A stretch of DNA of 64,000 nt from Afipia clevelandensis ATCC 49720. GTDB lineage: Bacteria; Pseudomonadota; Alphaproteobacteria; Rhizobiales; Xanthobacteraceae. Location of the stretch: contig NZ_KB375281.1 in the NCBI RefSeq assembly GCF_000336555.1, positions 3,917,436 through 3,981,435 on the forward strand. The letters are read 5' to 3'. The notes below the pieces were generated by a model. It worked only from the letters and a program-made list of their open reading frames with translations, was not told the origin of the DNA and did no database searches. Positions 16,900-25,746 of the stretch are shown piece by piece (positions within the stretch are counted from its first letter, which is position 1; each line of letters starts with the position of its first letter). Both the position numbers and the translations under genes were made by a program.

Positions 16900-18204
16900 A
16901 TGAATCTCCATCACCTTCTCGAAAAGCGCCATGCGGCGGGAAAGCCCGTGCGCGTTGCGCTGATCGGTGCGGGCAAGTTCGGCTCGATGTTTCTCTCCCA
17001 GGTGCCGCATACGCCGGGCCTCGAAGTGCCGGTGATCGTCGATCTCGAACCGGAGCGCGCACGCGACGCCTGCCGCACGGTGGGGTGGGATGATGCGCGG
17101 ATCGCCGCCACCACTTTTACCAAAGACGGTGCTGCCGCAATCGGCGGAAATATCGAAGTGGTTGTTGAGGCGACGGGCAATCCGTCCGTCGGTATTCGTC
17201 ATGCGCGCGCGGCCATTGTCGCGGGCAAGCATATCGTCATGGTCAATGTCGAAGCCGATGTGCTGGCGGGTCCGCTGCTGGCCGAGGAAGCGCGCACGGC
17301 GGGCGTGGTCTATTCGCTCGCTTATGGCGATCAGCCCGCGCTCACCGCCGAAATGGTGGATTGGGCGCGCGCCACGGGTTTCAAGGTTGTCGCGGCGGGC
17401 AAGGGCACGAAGTATCTGCCGATCTATCATGACGTGACGCCGGCAGGTGTCTGGGGACATTATGGCCTGACGGCTGCCGAGGCGCAGTCCGCCGGCATGA
17501 ATCCGCAGATGTTCAACTCGTTTCTGGATGGCACCAAGTCCGCCATTGAAATGGCGGCCATCGCCAATGCCACCGGCCTCGATGTGCCCTCGACGGGTTT
17601 GCTGTTTCCGCCGTGCGGTGTCGACGATCTGCCGCATGTGATGCGCCCGAAGGACAAGGGCGGTGTGCTGGAAAAGTCCGGCGTGGTCGAAGTCGTTTCG
17701 TCGCTAGAGCGCGACGGGCGTCCGGTGTTCCGCGATCTGCGCTGGGGCGTCTATGTCGTGCTGGAGGCGCCGAACGATTACGCGGCGGATTGTTTCAGGC
17801 AGTATGGCTTGAAGACGGATTCCTCCGGGCGTTATGCGGCGATGTACAAACCGTATCATCTGATCGGACTTGAACTGAATATCTCAGTGCTCTCGGCGGC
17901 GCTGCGCCATGAGCCGACCGGGCAGCCGCAGGGCTTCCGCGGCGACGTCGCCTCCGTCGCAAAGAAGAACCTGCGCGCCGGCGAAATGCTCGACGGCGAG
18001 GGCGGCTATACGGTCTGGGGCAAGCTCATGCCTGCCGCGGAGAGCCTCAGGACAGGGGCGTTGCCAATCGGTCTTGCGCATCACGTCAAGCTGACGAGAG
18101 ACGTTGCGCACGGCGATGTCTTGCGCTGGTCGGATGTGGAAATCGACGCGAGGGATGAGACGGTCGCTTTCCGCCGCGCGATGGAAGCGAGGTTTTCGCT
18201 GTAA
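16900..18204 (+). CDS. NAD(P)-dependent oxidoreductase with C-terminal SAF domain
   Basis: 434 residues. The N-terminal Rossmann fold has the GAGKFG dinucleotide motif (23-28) and the homoserine-dehydrogenase-like order of strands (VVVEATGNPSVGIRHARAA, GKHIVMVNVEADVLAG). The C-terminal about 80 residues are an SAF domain (VAKKNLRAGEMLDGEGGYTVWG), the sugar-acid/antifreeze fold also found in FlgA, so automated naming as a flagellar protein would be misleading. Proteins of this architecture sit in polyol and sugar-acid catabolic loci. Here it follows the dioxygenase across one dispersed repeat. The substrate is unknown; a pathway dehydrogenase is the natural reading. Confidence 0.8.
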   Translation: MNLHHLLEKRHAAGKPVRVALIGAGKFGSMFLSQVPHTPGLEVPVIVDLEPERARDACRTVGWDDARIAATTFTKDGAAAIGGNIEVVVEATGNPSVGIRHARAAIVAGKHIVMVNVEADVLAGPLLAEEARTAGVVYSLAYGDQPALTAEMVDWARATGFKVVAAGKGTKYLPIYHDVTPAGVWGHYGLTAAEAQSAGMNPQMFNSFLDGTKSAIEMAAIANATGLDVPSTGLLFPPCGVDDLPHVMRPKDKGGVLEKSGVVEVVSSLERDGRPVFRDLRWGVYVVLEAPNDYAADCFRQYGLKTDSSGRYAAMYKPYHLIGLELNISVLSAALRHEPTGQPQGFRGDVASVAKKNLRAGEMLDGEGGYTVWGKLMPAAESLRTGALPIGLAHHVKLTRDVAHGDVLRWSDVEIDARDETVAFRRAMEARFSL

Positions 18205-18208
18205 GCCT

Positions 18209-18571
18209 TCAGCGCGTTACATGCGCCGAGACCGCGAGCCACTGGCCGCCGATCCTGGCCCACACATCCGTATAGCGTCCGCCGCCCTGGCTGCCGTCCG
18301 GCATCAGATAGGTTGTGCGGGCGTGGATGATGGCGACATCGCCGATGATGCGGATCAGCACATCATCGGCTTTCAGATTTTTGATCGCGACCGGCTGCGC
18401 GGTCTGTTTCAGGAATCCGGCGCGGTCCACCAGCGAGCGGTCGGGATTTGAACAATAGAACTCCGGGGCCAAGATCTCGTCGAAGCGTTTGACGTCGCTG
18501 TTCTGAACCGAATCGATGTAGTCGCGGTTGAGGCCAACGAGGATGTCGTGATCGGTCACTTTCTGGTCCAT
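18209..18571 (-). CDS. SnoaL/NTF2-like protein (DUF4440 type)
   Basis: 120 residues from ATG 18571, preceded by GGAGTCGCTGTC. The fold is the NTF2-like cone: N-terminal helix ILVGLNRDYIDSVQNSD, then DVKRFDEILAPEFYCSNPD and a sheet ending RYTDVWARIGGQWLAVSAH. These proteins bind small hydrophobic ligands or act as ketosteroid-isomerase-like enzymes; no catalytic pair can be assigned confidently. It is convergent with the SAF dehydrogenase (stops 4 bases apart) and divergent from the acyl-CoA dehydrogenase. Confidence 0.75.
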   Translation of the reverse strand: MDQKVTDHDILVGLNRDYIDSVQNSDVKRFDEILAPEFYCSNPDRSLVDRAGFLKQTAQPVAIKNLKADDVLIRIIGDVAIIHARTTYLMPDGSQGGGRYTDVWARIGGQWLAVSAHVTR

Positions 18572-18764
18572 GACAGCGACTCCGGTGCCGGGTTCGAGGT
18601 TGCCCAACCATATCCCTGTGCTCCGTTTCGGCAAGCGAAACCCAAGTGCTCCGCCCTGCATCACACGCAGGGGGCGCTGCGCTGCAAAAGACCGCGAAAC
18701 CCTTGCTCAATCCGCCGGGTCACGTATGTCTCGGTTCCGTCATGTCATGCAGGGGCCGGTCACA

Positions 18765-19931
18765 ATGGACTTCGCTTTAAGCTCGCAACAGGAATCCATT
18801 CGCGACGCGATTCTGAAAATCTGCGCCCGGTTCGACGACGTCTACTGGCTGGAAAAGGACCGCACCGGCGGCTTTCCGCACGAGTTCTACGATGCAATGG
18901 CGCAGGCGGGCTGGCTCGGCATCTGCATTCCCGAGGAATTCGGCGGCGCGGGCCTCGGCATCATGGAAGCGGCAATCATGATGCGCGCGATTTCGGAATC
19001 CGGTGCAGGCATGTCCGGCGCTTCCGCGATTCATATGAATGTGTTCGGCCTCAATCCCGTGGTGGTGTTCGGCACCGATGAGCAGCGGGCGCGCATGCTG
19101 CCGGGCATCGTCGAAGGCCGCGAGAAAGCATGCTTCGGCGTCACCGAACCCAACACCGGGCTCAACACGACGCAATTGAAAACCCGCGCGGTGCGCAAGG
19201 GCGATAAGTATATCGTCAACGGCCAGAAGGTGTGGATTTCGACGGCGCAGGTCGCGCACAAGATCCTGCTGCTCGCGCGCACGACACCGCTGGAAGAGGT
19301 GAAAAACCCGACCCATGGCCTCAGCCTGTTCTATGCGGATTTCGACCGCGAGCGCGTGAAGGTGCACGAGATCGAGAAGATGGGCCGCAAGGCCATCGAC
19401 TCCAACGAATTGTTCTTCGCGGACTTTGAGATTCCGGCGACGGATCGTATCGGCGAGGAGGGTCGCGGCTTCGAGTACATTCTGCACGGCATGAATCCGG
19501 AGCGTGTCCTGATTGCCGCCGAAGCGGTAGGTCTTGGCAAACTGGCGCTGGATCGCGCGGCGGCTTATGCCCGCCAGCGCATCGTGTTCAACCGGCCGAT
19601 CGGACAGAACCAGGCAATCCAGCATCCGCTGGCGAAGAACTGGATCGACCTTGAGGCCGCGTGGCTGATGACCATGTCTGCGGCGTGGCAATACGATCAG
19701 GGATTGCCGTGCGGTCCGGCCGCCAACGCCGCGAAATATCTTGCGGGTGAAGCCGGTTTCGATGCCTGTCAGCAGGCGGTGATGACTCACGGTGGTTTCG
19801 GCTACGCGAAAGAATATCATGTGGAGCGCTATCTGCGCGAAGTGATGATTCCACGGATCGCGCCGATCAGCCCGCAACTCATTCTCAGCTTCATCGGCGA
19901 GAAGGTGCTGGGATTGCCGAAGTCGTATTGA
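18765..19931 (+). CDS. Acyl-CoA dehydrogenase family protein
   Basis: 388 residues from ATG 18765; the frame further upstream is not conserved-looking. The order is the usual N-helical, beta and C-helical domains: GWLGICIPEEFGGAGLGIME, CFGVTEPNTGLNTTQLKTRA, VNGQKVWISTAQ, ERVLIAAEAVGLGKLALDRA and MTHGGFGYAKEYHVERYLRE. The YEGT-type segment that carries the catalytic Glu in MCAD-like enzymes is replaced by RIAPISPQLIL, so the base must lie elsewhere or the chemistry differs. It is a flavoprotein oxidising acyl-CoA thioesters; substrate unknown. Cupin follows 110 bases later. Confidence 0.85.
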   Translation: MDFALSSQQESIRDAILKICARFDDVYWLEKDRTGGFPHEFYDAMAQAGWLGICIPEEFGGAGLGIMEAAIMMRAISESGAGMSGASAIHMNVFGLNPVVVFGTDEQRARMLPGIVEGREKACFGVTEPNTGLNTTQLKTRAVRKGDKYIVNGQKVWISTAQVAHKILLLARTTPLEEVKNPTHGLSLFYADFDRERVKVHEIEKMGRKAIDSNELFFADFEIPATDRIGEEGRGFEYILHGMNPERVLIAAEAVGLGKLALDRAAAYARQRIVFNRPIGQNQAIQHPLAKNWIDLEAAWLMTMSAAWQYDQGLPCGPAANAAKYLAGEAGFDACQQAVMTHGGFGYAKEYHVERYLREVMIPRIAPISPQLILSFIGEKVLGLPKSY

Positions 19932-20041
19932 GCGGACACACACCCGCCATGACGGCAGGCGCGTTGACGCCGCGCCCCGCATCTGTTGATTTGCGATCAA
20001 GCCCGCGCTGCAGTGCGCCACAAACTGAACGGAAGCAAGCC

Positions 20042-20575
20042 ATGTCCGGATCGCACGATCACCATCACGCTCACGATCACTCGCACGATCCTTCCCACGC
20101 GCATGACGACGAGCGCTGGAAGCACGACGGCGTGCGGGTCATTCCCGGCAATCAGCTCGATCCGAATGTGCCGTCCACTGCGGGCATGGACCGCAAGGCC
20201 GCGATCAACTTCGCGCGCGTCGGCGCGCAGAAGCTGTGGGCCGGAACGGTGTCGATCAAGCCGGACGCGAAGACCGGCGCGCACCATCATGGCCACCTTG
20301 AAAGCATCATCTATGTGGTGAAGGGCAAGGCGCGCATGCGCTGGGGCGAACATTTGCAGTTCACTGCGGAAGCCGGGCCGGGCGACTTCATCTTTGTGCC
20401 GCCTTACGTGCCGCATCAGGAAATCAACGCCAGCCCTGATGAAGTGCTGGAATGCGTGCTGGTGCGCAGCGACGGCGAGGCGGTCGCGATCAATCTCGAC
20501 ATCGAGCCGGTCGAAAAGCCGGAGACGGTGCTGTGGGTCGACCCGATTCATCGTGATCCGGCCGCGAAAACCTGA
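20042..20575 (+). CDS. Cupin-domain protein with His-rich N-terminus
   Basis: 177 residues. The first 20 residues contain about nine His interspersed with Asp and Ser (SHDHHHAHDHSHDPSHAHD), a probable metal-binding tail. The cupin motif 1 is GAHHHGHLESIIYVVKG, giving three to four metal-ligand candidates, and motif 2 is GDFIFVPPYVPHQEIN. The C-terminus (ETVLWVDPIHRD) is typical of this single-cupin family. It is either a small metal-dependent enzyme or a sensor; I cannot say which. A good hairpin terminator follows at 20607. Confidence 0.8.
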   Translation: MSGSHDHHHAHDHSHDPSHAHDDERWKHDGVRVIPGNQLDPNVPSTAGMDRKAAINFARVGAQKLWAGTVSIKPDAKTGAHHHGHLESIIYVVKGKARMRWGEHLQFTAEAGPGDFIFVPPYVPHQEINASPDEVLECVLVRSDGEAVAINLDIEPVEKPETVLWVDPIHRDPAAKT

Positions 20576-20606
20576 AAGGTCCGGATTTCGCGATCCGCCG
20601 CCGCCG

Positions 20607-20629
20607 ATGCCCGCGCCTGTCGCGGGCAT
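20607..20629 (+). terminator. Terminator-like hairpin after the cupin gene
   Basis: ATGCCCGCG and CGCGGGCAT form a perfect 9-base stem with a 5-base loop, 31 bases past the cupin stop and followed by TTTG. Confidence 0.6.
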
Positions 20630-20745
20630 TTGCATTCCTGGGGCTGTTTTCTCCGATCACGTTTCCTTGCGCGGAAGGCCCGCCGTGGCGGGAGTTTACA
20701 TTTCCGGTTCCAGAGCAATGGTTTACCCTGCGGCATTCTGACTAG

Positions 20746-20767
20746 TGACGATTATTGACATTCGTCA
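20746..20767. promoter_or_regulatory. Candidate TetR operator before the RND efflux operon
   Basis: TGACGA (20746) and TCGTCA (ending 20767) form an inverted repeat with a 10-base spacer, and the shorter palindrome TGACATTCGTCA (20756-20767) lies within it. It is 44 bases before the adaptor ATG. The TetR gene at the operon's end is the likely binder. Confidence 0.45.
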
Positions 20768-20810
20768 GTCGTTATAAGAAGCTCCTGGAACCTTCCAAGG
20801 GGAGCTTCCG

Positions 20811-21920
20811 ATGCCGCGCATGTCGATATTGTCTTTTAAGGCCAATGCCTTGCCAGTTGTTGGCGTCATGGTTTCGGCGCTTGCGCTGGGAGCCTGCAGC
20901 AAGGAGCAAGCACAGGAGAGCGACAAGGGGCGCCCGGTGCTGGTCTCCACGGTCCATTATGAGGCGCAGTCGCCCGAGCGCAGTTTTGTCGGCACCATCC
21001 GTCCCCGTATCGAGACCGACATGGGCTTCCGCGTGCCCGGCAAGGTCGCCAAGCGTCTTGTCGAAGTCGGGCAGATGGTCGATGTCGGCCAGCCGCTGGC
21101 GACCCTCGATGAAGTCGATCTCAAGCTGCAGGCCGAACAGGCCGACGCCGAACTGAGCGCGGCCAAGGGTGTGGTGTCACAGGCTATCGCCGCGGAAGGC
21201 CGGGCCAAGGAACTGCGCACCAAGGGCTGGTCCACCGATGCGCAACTCGATCAGGCCAAGGCGGCCGCCGACGAGGCGCGGGCGCGGCTCAATCGCGCCG
21301 AACGCTCGGTCGAACTCACCAGAAACTCACTCTCTTACGCGAGCCTCGTTGCCGACGCGCGTGGTGTGGTGACCGCAACCCTGGTCGAACCGGGGCAGGT
21401 GGTTGCGGCAGGTCAGACCGCCGTGCGCGTCGCCCGCTCCGCTGAAAAGGAAGCCGTGGTGGCGATCCCCGAAACGCTGGTCGCCTTCGCCAAGACCGGC
21501 GCAGCCAGCGTCACGCTGTGGTCGGAGCCCGGCAAGAAATACGCGGCGAAGCTGCGCGAGATCGCGCCGACTGCCGATCCGGCGACCCGCACCTATCTCG
21601 CAAAATTCTCTCTGCCCGGTGCGGACGACGCTGTCTCGCTCGGCATGACCGCGACGCTGACGCTGGCGGATCCCGCCACCGAGCGCGTGGCGCGGCTGCC
21701 GCTCTCCGCATTGTTCAGCCAGGGCGAGGGGCCGTCGCTCTATGTCGCGGACAGCAAGACCGGTTCGGTTTCGCTGAAGCCGGTGACCGTGAAGGCTTAC
21801 GAGAGCAAGGACGTGATCATCACCGGCGGCGTCGAGGAAGGCGCCAGCGTGGTGGTGCTCGGTGTGCAAAAGCTCGATCCGGCCCAGAAGGTCCGTGTCG
21901 TTTCGTCACTGTCGTTCTAA
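20811..21920 (+). CDS. RND efflux periplasmic adaptor lipoprotein
   Basis: 369 residues with a lipobox LGAC placing the acylated cysteine at C29. Features of the membrane-fusion family follow: barrel-sandwich halves GFRVPGKVAKRLVEVGQMVD and DARGVVTATLVEPGQVV flanking a helical hairpin (about 105-165), then a beta-barrel and a membrane-proximal domain. It links the inner-membrane pump to an outer-membrane channel; no TolC-like gene is present here. CCAAGGGGAGC precedes the ATG. The permease gene follows after 36 bases. Confidence 0.92.
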   Translation: MPRMSILSFKANALPVVGVMVSALALGACSKEQAQESDKGRPVLVSTVHYEAQSPERSFVGTIRPRIETDMGFRVPGKVAKRLVEVGQMVDVGQPLATLDEVDLKLQAEQADAELSAAKGVVSQAIAAEGRAKELRTKGWSTDAQLDQAKAAADEARARLNRAERSVELTRNSLSYASLVADARGVVTATLVEPGQVVAAGQTAVRVARSAEKEAVVAIPETLVAFAKTGAASVTLWSEPGKKYAAKLREIAPTADPATRTYLAKFSLPGADDAVSLGMTATLTLADPATERVARLPLSALFSQGEGPSLYVADSKTGSVSLKPVTVKAYESKDVIITGGVEEGASVVVLGVQKLDPAQKVRVVSSLSF

Positions 21921-21956
21921 CGCAACGCCTATCCCCCGCAGACCTACGAGGGTCCG

Positions 21957-24900
21957 ATGAAGCGATTCAATCTCTCCGCCTGGGCCGTGGCGCACCCGAC
22001 GCTGATCCTGTTCTTCATCGTGATGCTCGGCATCGCGGGGTTCTTCTCCTATGAGCGGCTGGGCCGCGCGGAAGACCCGTCCTTCACCATCAAGGTCGTC
22101 ATCCTTAACGCGATCTGGCCCGGGGCCACCGCGAAGGAGATGCAGGCGCAGGTCGCCGATCCGATCGAGAAAAAGCTGCAGGAACTGCCTTACTTCGACA
22201 AGGTGCAGACCTATACCAAGCCGTCGTTCGTGGCGATGACGCTGACCTTCAAGGACAACACGCCCGCGAAGGATGTGCCGCAACTGTTCTACCAGTTGCG
22301 CAAGAAACTCGGCGACATCAAGAATGACCTGCCGCCGAATCTGGTCGGGCCGAACATCAACGACGAATATGGCGACGTCGATTCGATCCTCTACATGATG
22401 ACAGGCGAGGGCGCAGACTATGCGCAGCTCAAGAAGGTCGCCGAAGGCCTGCGCCAGCGACTTCTGAAGGTCGAGAACGTCACCAAGGTCAATCTCTACG
22501 GCACGCAGGACGAGCGCGTGTTTGTCGAGTTCTCCCATGCCAAGCTCGCCACGCTCGGCATCACCACGCAGGCGCTGTTCGATTCGCTCGCCAAGCAGAA
22601 TGCGGTGGTGCCGGCCGGTACGGTGGAAACGTCATCCCAGCGCGTGCCGCTGCGCGTCACCGGCGCCTATGACAGCGTGAAGGCTGTGGCGGAAACGCCG
22701 GTCGAGGGCAATGGCCGGGTGTTCCGGCTCGGCGACATCGCCACCGTGACTCATGGGTTCGTCGATCCGCCGACCTATCAGGTCCGGCAGGAGGGCAAGC
22801 CCGCGCTCGGCATCGGCGTGGTGATGGCCAAGGGCGCCAACATTCTCGAACTCGGCGAGAAGGTTCAAAAGGCGACCAGTGAATTCATGGCCGCCGTGCC
22901 GCAGGGCATCAACATCGAGCAGATCGCGGATCAGCCGAAGGTGGTCGAGCACGCGGTGGGCGAATTCGTGCACTCCTTTATCGAGGCGCTGGCGATCGTG
23001 CTGTTCGTGAGCTTCCTCGCGCTCGGCTGGCGCACCGGCATCGTGGTGGCGCTGTCGGTGCCGCTGGTGCTGGCGATTGTCTTTATCGTGATGAACGCGA
23101 TGGGCATGGACCTGCACCGCATCACCCTCGGCGCGCTGATCATCGCGCTCGGCTTGCTGGTCGATGACGCCATCATCGCGGTGGAGATGATGGTGGTGAA
23201 AATGGAGCAGGGTTGGGACCGCGTGAAGGCGGCCTCTTTTGCCTGGGAATCGACTGCGTTTCCGATGCTCACGGGAACGCTGGTCACGGCCGTTGGCTTC
23301 CTCCCCATCGGCTTTGCCAATTCGTCCGTCGGCGAATATGCCGGCGGCATCTTCTGGGTGGTGGCGATTGCGCTGGTGGCCTCGTGGTTCGTTGCGGTGA
23401 TCTTCACGCCCTATATCGGCGTCAAGCTGCTGCCGAACTTCAATCACGGCAAGCACAACCACGATCCGCACGCAATTTATGAAACGCGGATGTACCGCGG
23501 CCTGCGCAAGGTGATCGAGTGGTGCGTGCGCCGCCGCGGCACGGTGGTGCTGGCGACTGTCGGCATCTTCGCTCTGTCCATCGTCGGCTTCGGCCATGTC
23601 CAGCAGCAGTTCTTTCCGTTGTCGGAACGTCCCGAACTATTCCTGCAGTTGCGCCTGCCGGAAGGCACCGCCTTCAACGTCACCAAGGACAGCGTGAAGA
23701 AGGCCGAAGCGCTGCTCAAGGACGACAAGGATATTGTGACCTACACGACCTATGTCGGGCAGGGCTCGCCGCGCTTCTGGCTCGGCCTCAATCCGCAATT
23801 GCCGAACGAGGCGTTCTCGGAAACCGTGATCGTGTCGAAGGACGTCGCCGCGCGCGAGCGCATCAAGGCAAGGCTGGAGAAGGCGGTGGCCGACGGCGCA
23901 TTGTCGGAGGCGCGCGTGCGCGTCGATCGCTTCAATTTCGGCCCGCCGGTCGGCTTCCCGGTTCAGTTTCGCGTGGTCGGTCCGGACACCAAGACGGTGC
24001 GCGATATCGCCTATCAGGTGCGCGAAGTGATGCGTGCCAACGACAAGGTGGTTGATCCGCATCTCGACTGGAACGAGCAGACGCCCTACCTCAAGCTCGC
24101 CGTCGATCAGGACCGCGCCCGTGCGCTCGGTCTGACGCCGCAGGACATCTCGCAGTCGCTGGCCATGCTCATCTCCGGCGTGCAGGTGACGACCCTGCGC
24201 GACGGCATCGAGAAGGTCGGCGTAGTCGCCCGCGCGGTGCCGTCGGAACGTCTCGATCTTGCTCATGTCGGCGATCTGACGATCTATGCGCGCAATGGCG
24301 TCGCCGTGCCGCTCTCGCAGGTGGCCAAGATCGAATACGCCCACGAGGAGCCGATCCTGTGGCGGCGCAACCGCGACATGGCGATCACGGTGCGCGGCGA
24401 TATCGTCGACGGCGTGCAGGCGCCCGACGTCACCAATGCAATCTGGCCGAAGTTGGAGGGCATCCGCAAGAGCCTGAAGCCGGCCTACCGCATCGAGATC
24501 GGCGGTGCGATCGAGGAGTCCGAGAAGGGCAATGCCTCGATCAACAAGCTTTTCCCGCTGATGGTGATCGGCATGCTGACGCTGCTGATGATCCAGTTGC
24601 AGAGTTTCTCACGGCTGGTGCTGGTGTTCCTGACCGCGCCGCTTGGAATTGTCGGCGCCTCGCTCGGGCTGAACGTCGCCGGAAGCCCGTTCGGCTTCGT
24701 GGCGCTGCTCGGCCTGATCGCGCTGGCCGGCATGATCATGCGCAATTCGGTGATTCTGGTCGATCAGATCGAAACCGACGTGGCCCATGGCCTGACCCGC
24801 CGCGAGGCCATCGTCGAGGCCACGGTACGGCGTGCCCGCCCGGTGGTGCTGACCGCGCTGGCGGCGATCCTGGCGATGATTCCGCTGTCGCGGTCGGCCT

Positions 24901-25094
24901 TCTGGGGTCCGATGGCGATCACCATCATGGGTGGATTGTTCGTTGCAACATTCCTCACCCTGCTGTTCCTGCCCGGCCTCTATGCGCTATGGTTCAGGAA
25001 GAGTCTGGACGAGCGCGGCGAGGGCGAGATTCCGGTGCCCGCGCAACCGGGCCAGATTCAGCACGCGCCACCGCTGGCGCATGCTGCGGAATAA
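21957..25094 (+). CDS. RND multidrug efflux permease
   Basis: 1045 residues, full length for an HAE-1/AcrB-type transporter with twelve membrane helices and two large periplasmic loops. The N-terminus (FNLSAWAVAHPTLILFFIVM) and FFSYERLGRAEDPSFTIK resemble the AcrB/CzcA superfamily branch with TriC/VmeD-like pumps. The proton-relay Asp pair is present in GLLVDDAIIAVEMM. Inner-membrane antiporter; the substrate could be drugs, solvents or fatty-acid-like compounds. It is co-transcribed with the adaptor and the TetR gene. Confidence 0.93.
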   Translation: MKRFNLSAWAVAHPTLILFFIVMLGIAGFFSYERLGRAEDPSFTIKVVILNAIWPGATAKEMQAQVADPIEKKLQELPYFDKVQTYTKPSFVAMTLTFKDNTPAKDVPQLFYQLRKKLGDIKNDLPPNLVGPNINDEYGDVDSILYMMTGEGADYAQLKKVAEGLRQRLLKVENVTKVNLYGTQDERVFVEFSHAKLATLGITTQALFDSLAKQNAVVPAGTVETSSQRVPLRVTGAYDSVKAVAETPVEGNGRVFRLGDIATVTHGFVDPPTYQVRQEGKPALGIGVVMAKGANILELGEKVQKATSEFMAAVPQGINIEQIADQPKVVEHAVGEFVHSFIEALAIVLFVSFLALGWRTGIVVALSVPLVLAIVFIVMNAMGMDLHRITLGALIIALGLLVDDAIIAVEMMVVKMEQGWDRVKAASFAWESTAFPMLTGTLVTAVGFLPIGFANSSVGEYAGGIFWVVAIALVASWFVAVIFTPYIGVKLLPNFNHGKHNHDPHAIYETRMYRGLRKVIEWCVRRRGTVVLATVGIFALSIVGFGHVQQQFFPLSERPELFLQLRLPEGTAFNVTKDSVKKAEALLKDDKDIVTYTTYVGQGSPRFWLGLNPQLPNEAFSETVIVSKDVAARERIKARLEKAVADGALSEARVRVDRFNFGPPVGFPVQFRVVGPDTKTVRDIAYQVREVMRANDKVVDPHLDWNEQTPYLKLAVDQDRARALGLTPQDISQSLAMLISGVQVTTLRDGIEKVGVVARAVPSERLDLAHVGDLTIYARNGVAVPLSQVAKIEYAHEEPILWRRNRDMAITVRGDIVDGVQAPDVTNAIWPKLEGIRKSLKPAYRIEIGGAIEESEKGNASINKLFPLMVIGMLTLLMIQLQSFSRLVLVFLTAPLGIVGASLGLNVAGSPFGFVALLGLIALAGMIMRNSVILVDQIETDVAHGLTRREAIVEATVRRARPVVLTALAAILAMIPLSRSAFWGPMAITIMGGLFVATFLTLLFLPGLYALWFRKSLDERGEGEIPVPAQPGQIQHAPPLAHAAE

Positions 25095-25122
25095 GTGACT
25101 AGATACGAGACTTAGAAACAAG

Positions 25123-25746
25123 ATGGCTCTGCTTCACGACGATACCGAAACGGAAATGAGGTGCCGCATTCTCGCGACAGCTGAGCGGCTGTTTCGCGAG
25201 CTCGGCTATCTCAAGACAACCGTCGCGGACATTGCCAAGACGCTGAAGATGTCGCCGGCGAACGTCTATCGCTTCTTCGACTCCAAGAAGGCGATTCATG
25301 AAGGCGTGGCCCGGCGGCTGATGGCGGAGGTGGAGGATGCGGCTGAAGCGATTGCCGCCAAGCCGACACCGCCGGTCGAACGCATGAAAGAGTTGCTTGC
25401 GACCGTCAGCGTCATGAATGCCGAGCGCTTTGTCGGCGATGCCAAAATCCACGAGATGGTCGCCATCGCGATGGAAGAAAGCTGGGACGTCTGCGACGCC
25501 CACATCCAGCGCATTATCATGTCGATCGGTGCGGTGATCGCCGATGGCGCCAAGGCCGGTGTCTTCAAGGTCACGGATATCGAGCTTGGCTCGAAATGTG
25601 TCTGCGCCGCCATGCTGCGCTTCTTTCATCCGCAGATGATCGAACAGAGCGCGAAGAAGCCGGGGCCAAGCCTCGATCAAATGATAGACTTTATCATCGC
25701 CGGCCTTACGCTGGGCACGCCCGATCTCTCGGGTGGCGCTCGCTAG
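25123..25746 (+). CDS. TetR-family regulator of the RND operon
   Basis: 207 residues. The N-terminal HTH is clear (RILATAERLFRELGYLKTTV, ADIAKTLKMSPANVYRFF, SKKAIHEGVARRL). The C-terminal ligand domain has the form seen in many efflux repressors. It lies 28 bases after the permease, so it probably autoregulates the operon through the palindrome at 20746-20767. The TAG stop lies inside the first arm of a large hairpin (25743-25817), which may double as the operon's terminator. Confidence 0.9.
   Translation: MALLHDDTETEMRCRILATAERLFRELGYLKTTVADIAKTLKMSPANVYRFFDSKKAIHEGVARRLMAEVEDAAEAIAAKPTPPVERMKELLATVSVMNAERFVGDAKIHEMVAIAMEESWDVCDAHIQRIIMSIGAVIADGAKAGVFKVTDIELGSKCVCAAMLRFFHPQMIEQSAKKPGPSLDQMIDFIIAGLTLGTPDLSGGAR

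Noticed and set aside
20042-20110. His-rich codon repeat as a short tandem repeat or CRISPR-like array
   Set aside because: It encodes the N-terminus of the cupin protein in frame and has no regular spacer structure.
20755-20777. TTGACA and TTATAA as a housekeeping promoter before the RND operon
   Set aside because: They are only 11 bases apart, far too close for a -35/-10 pair.
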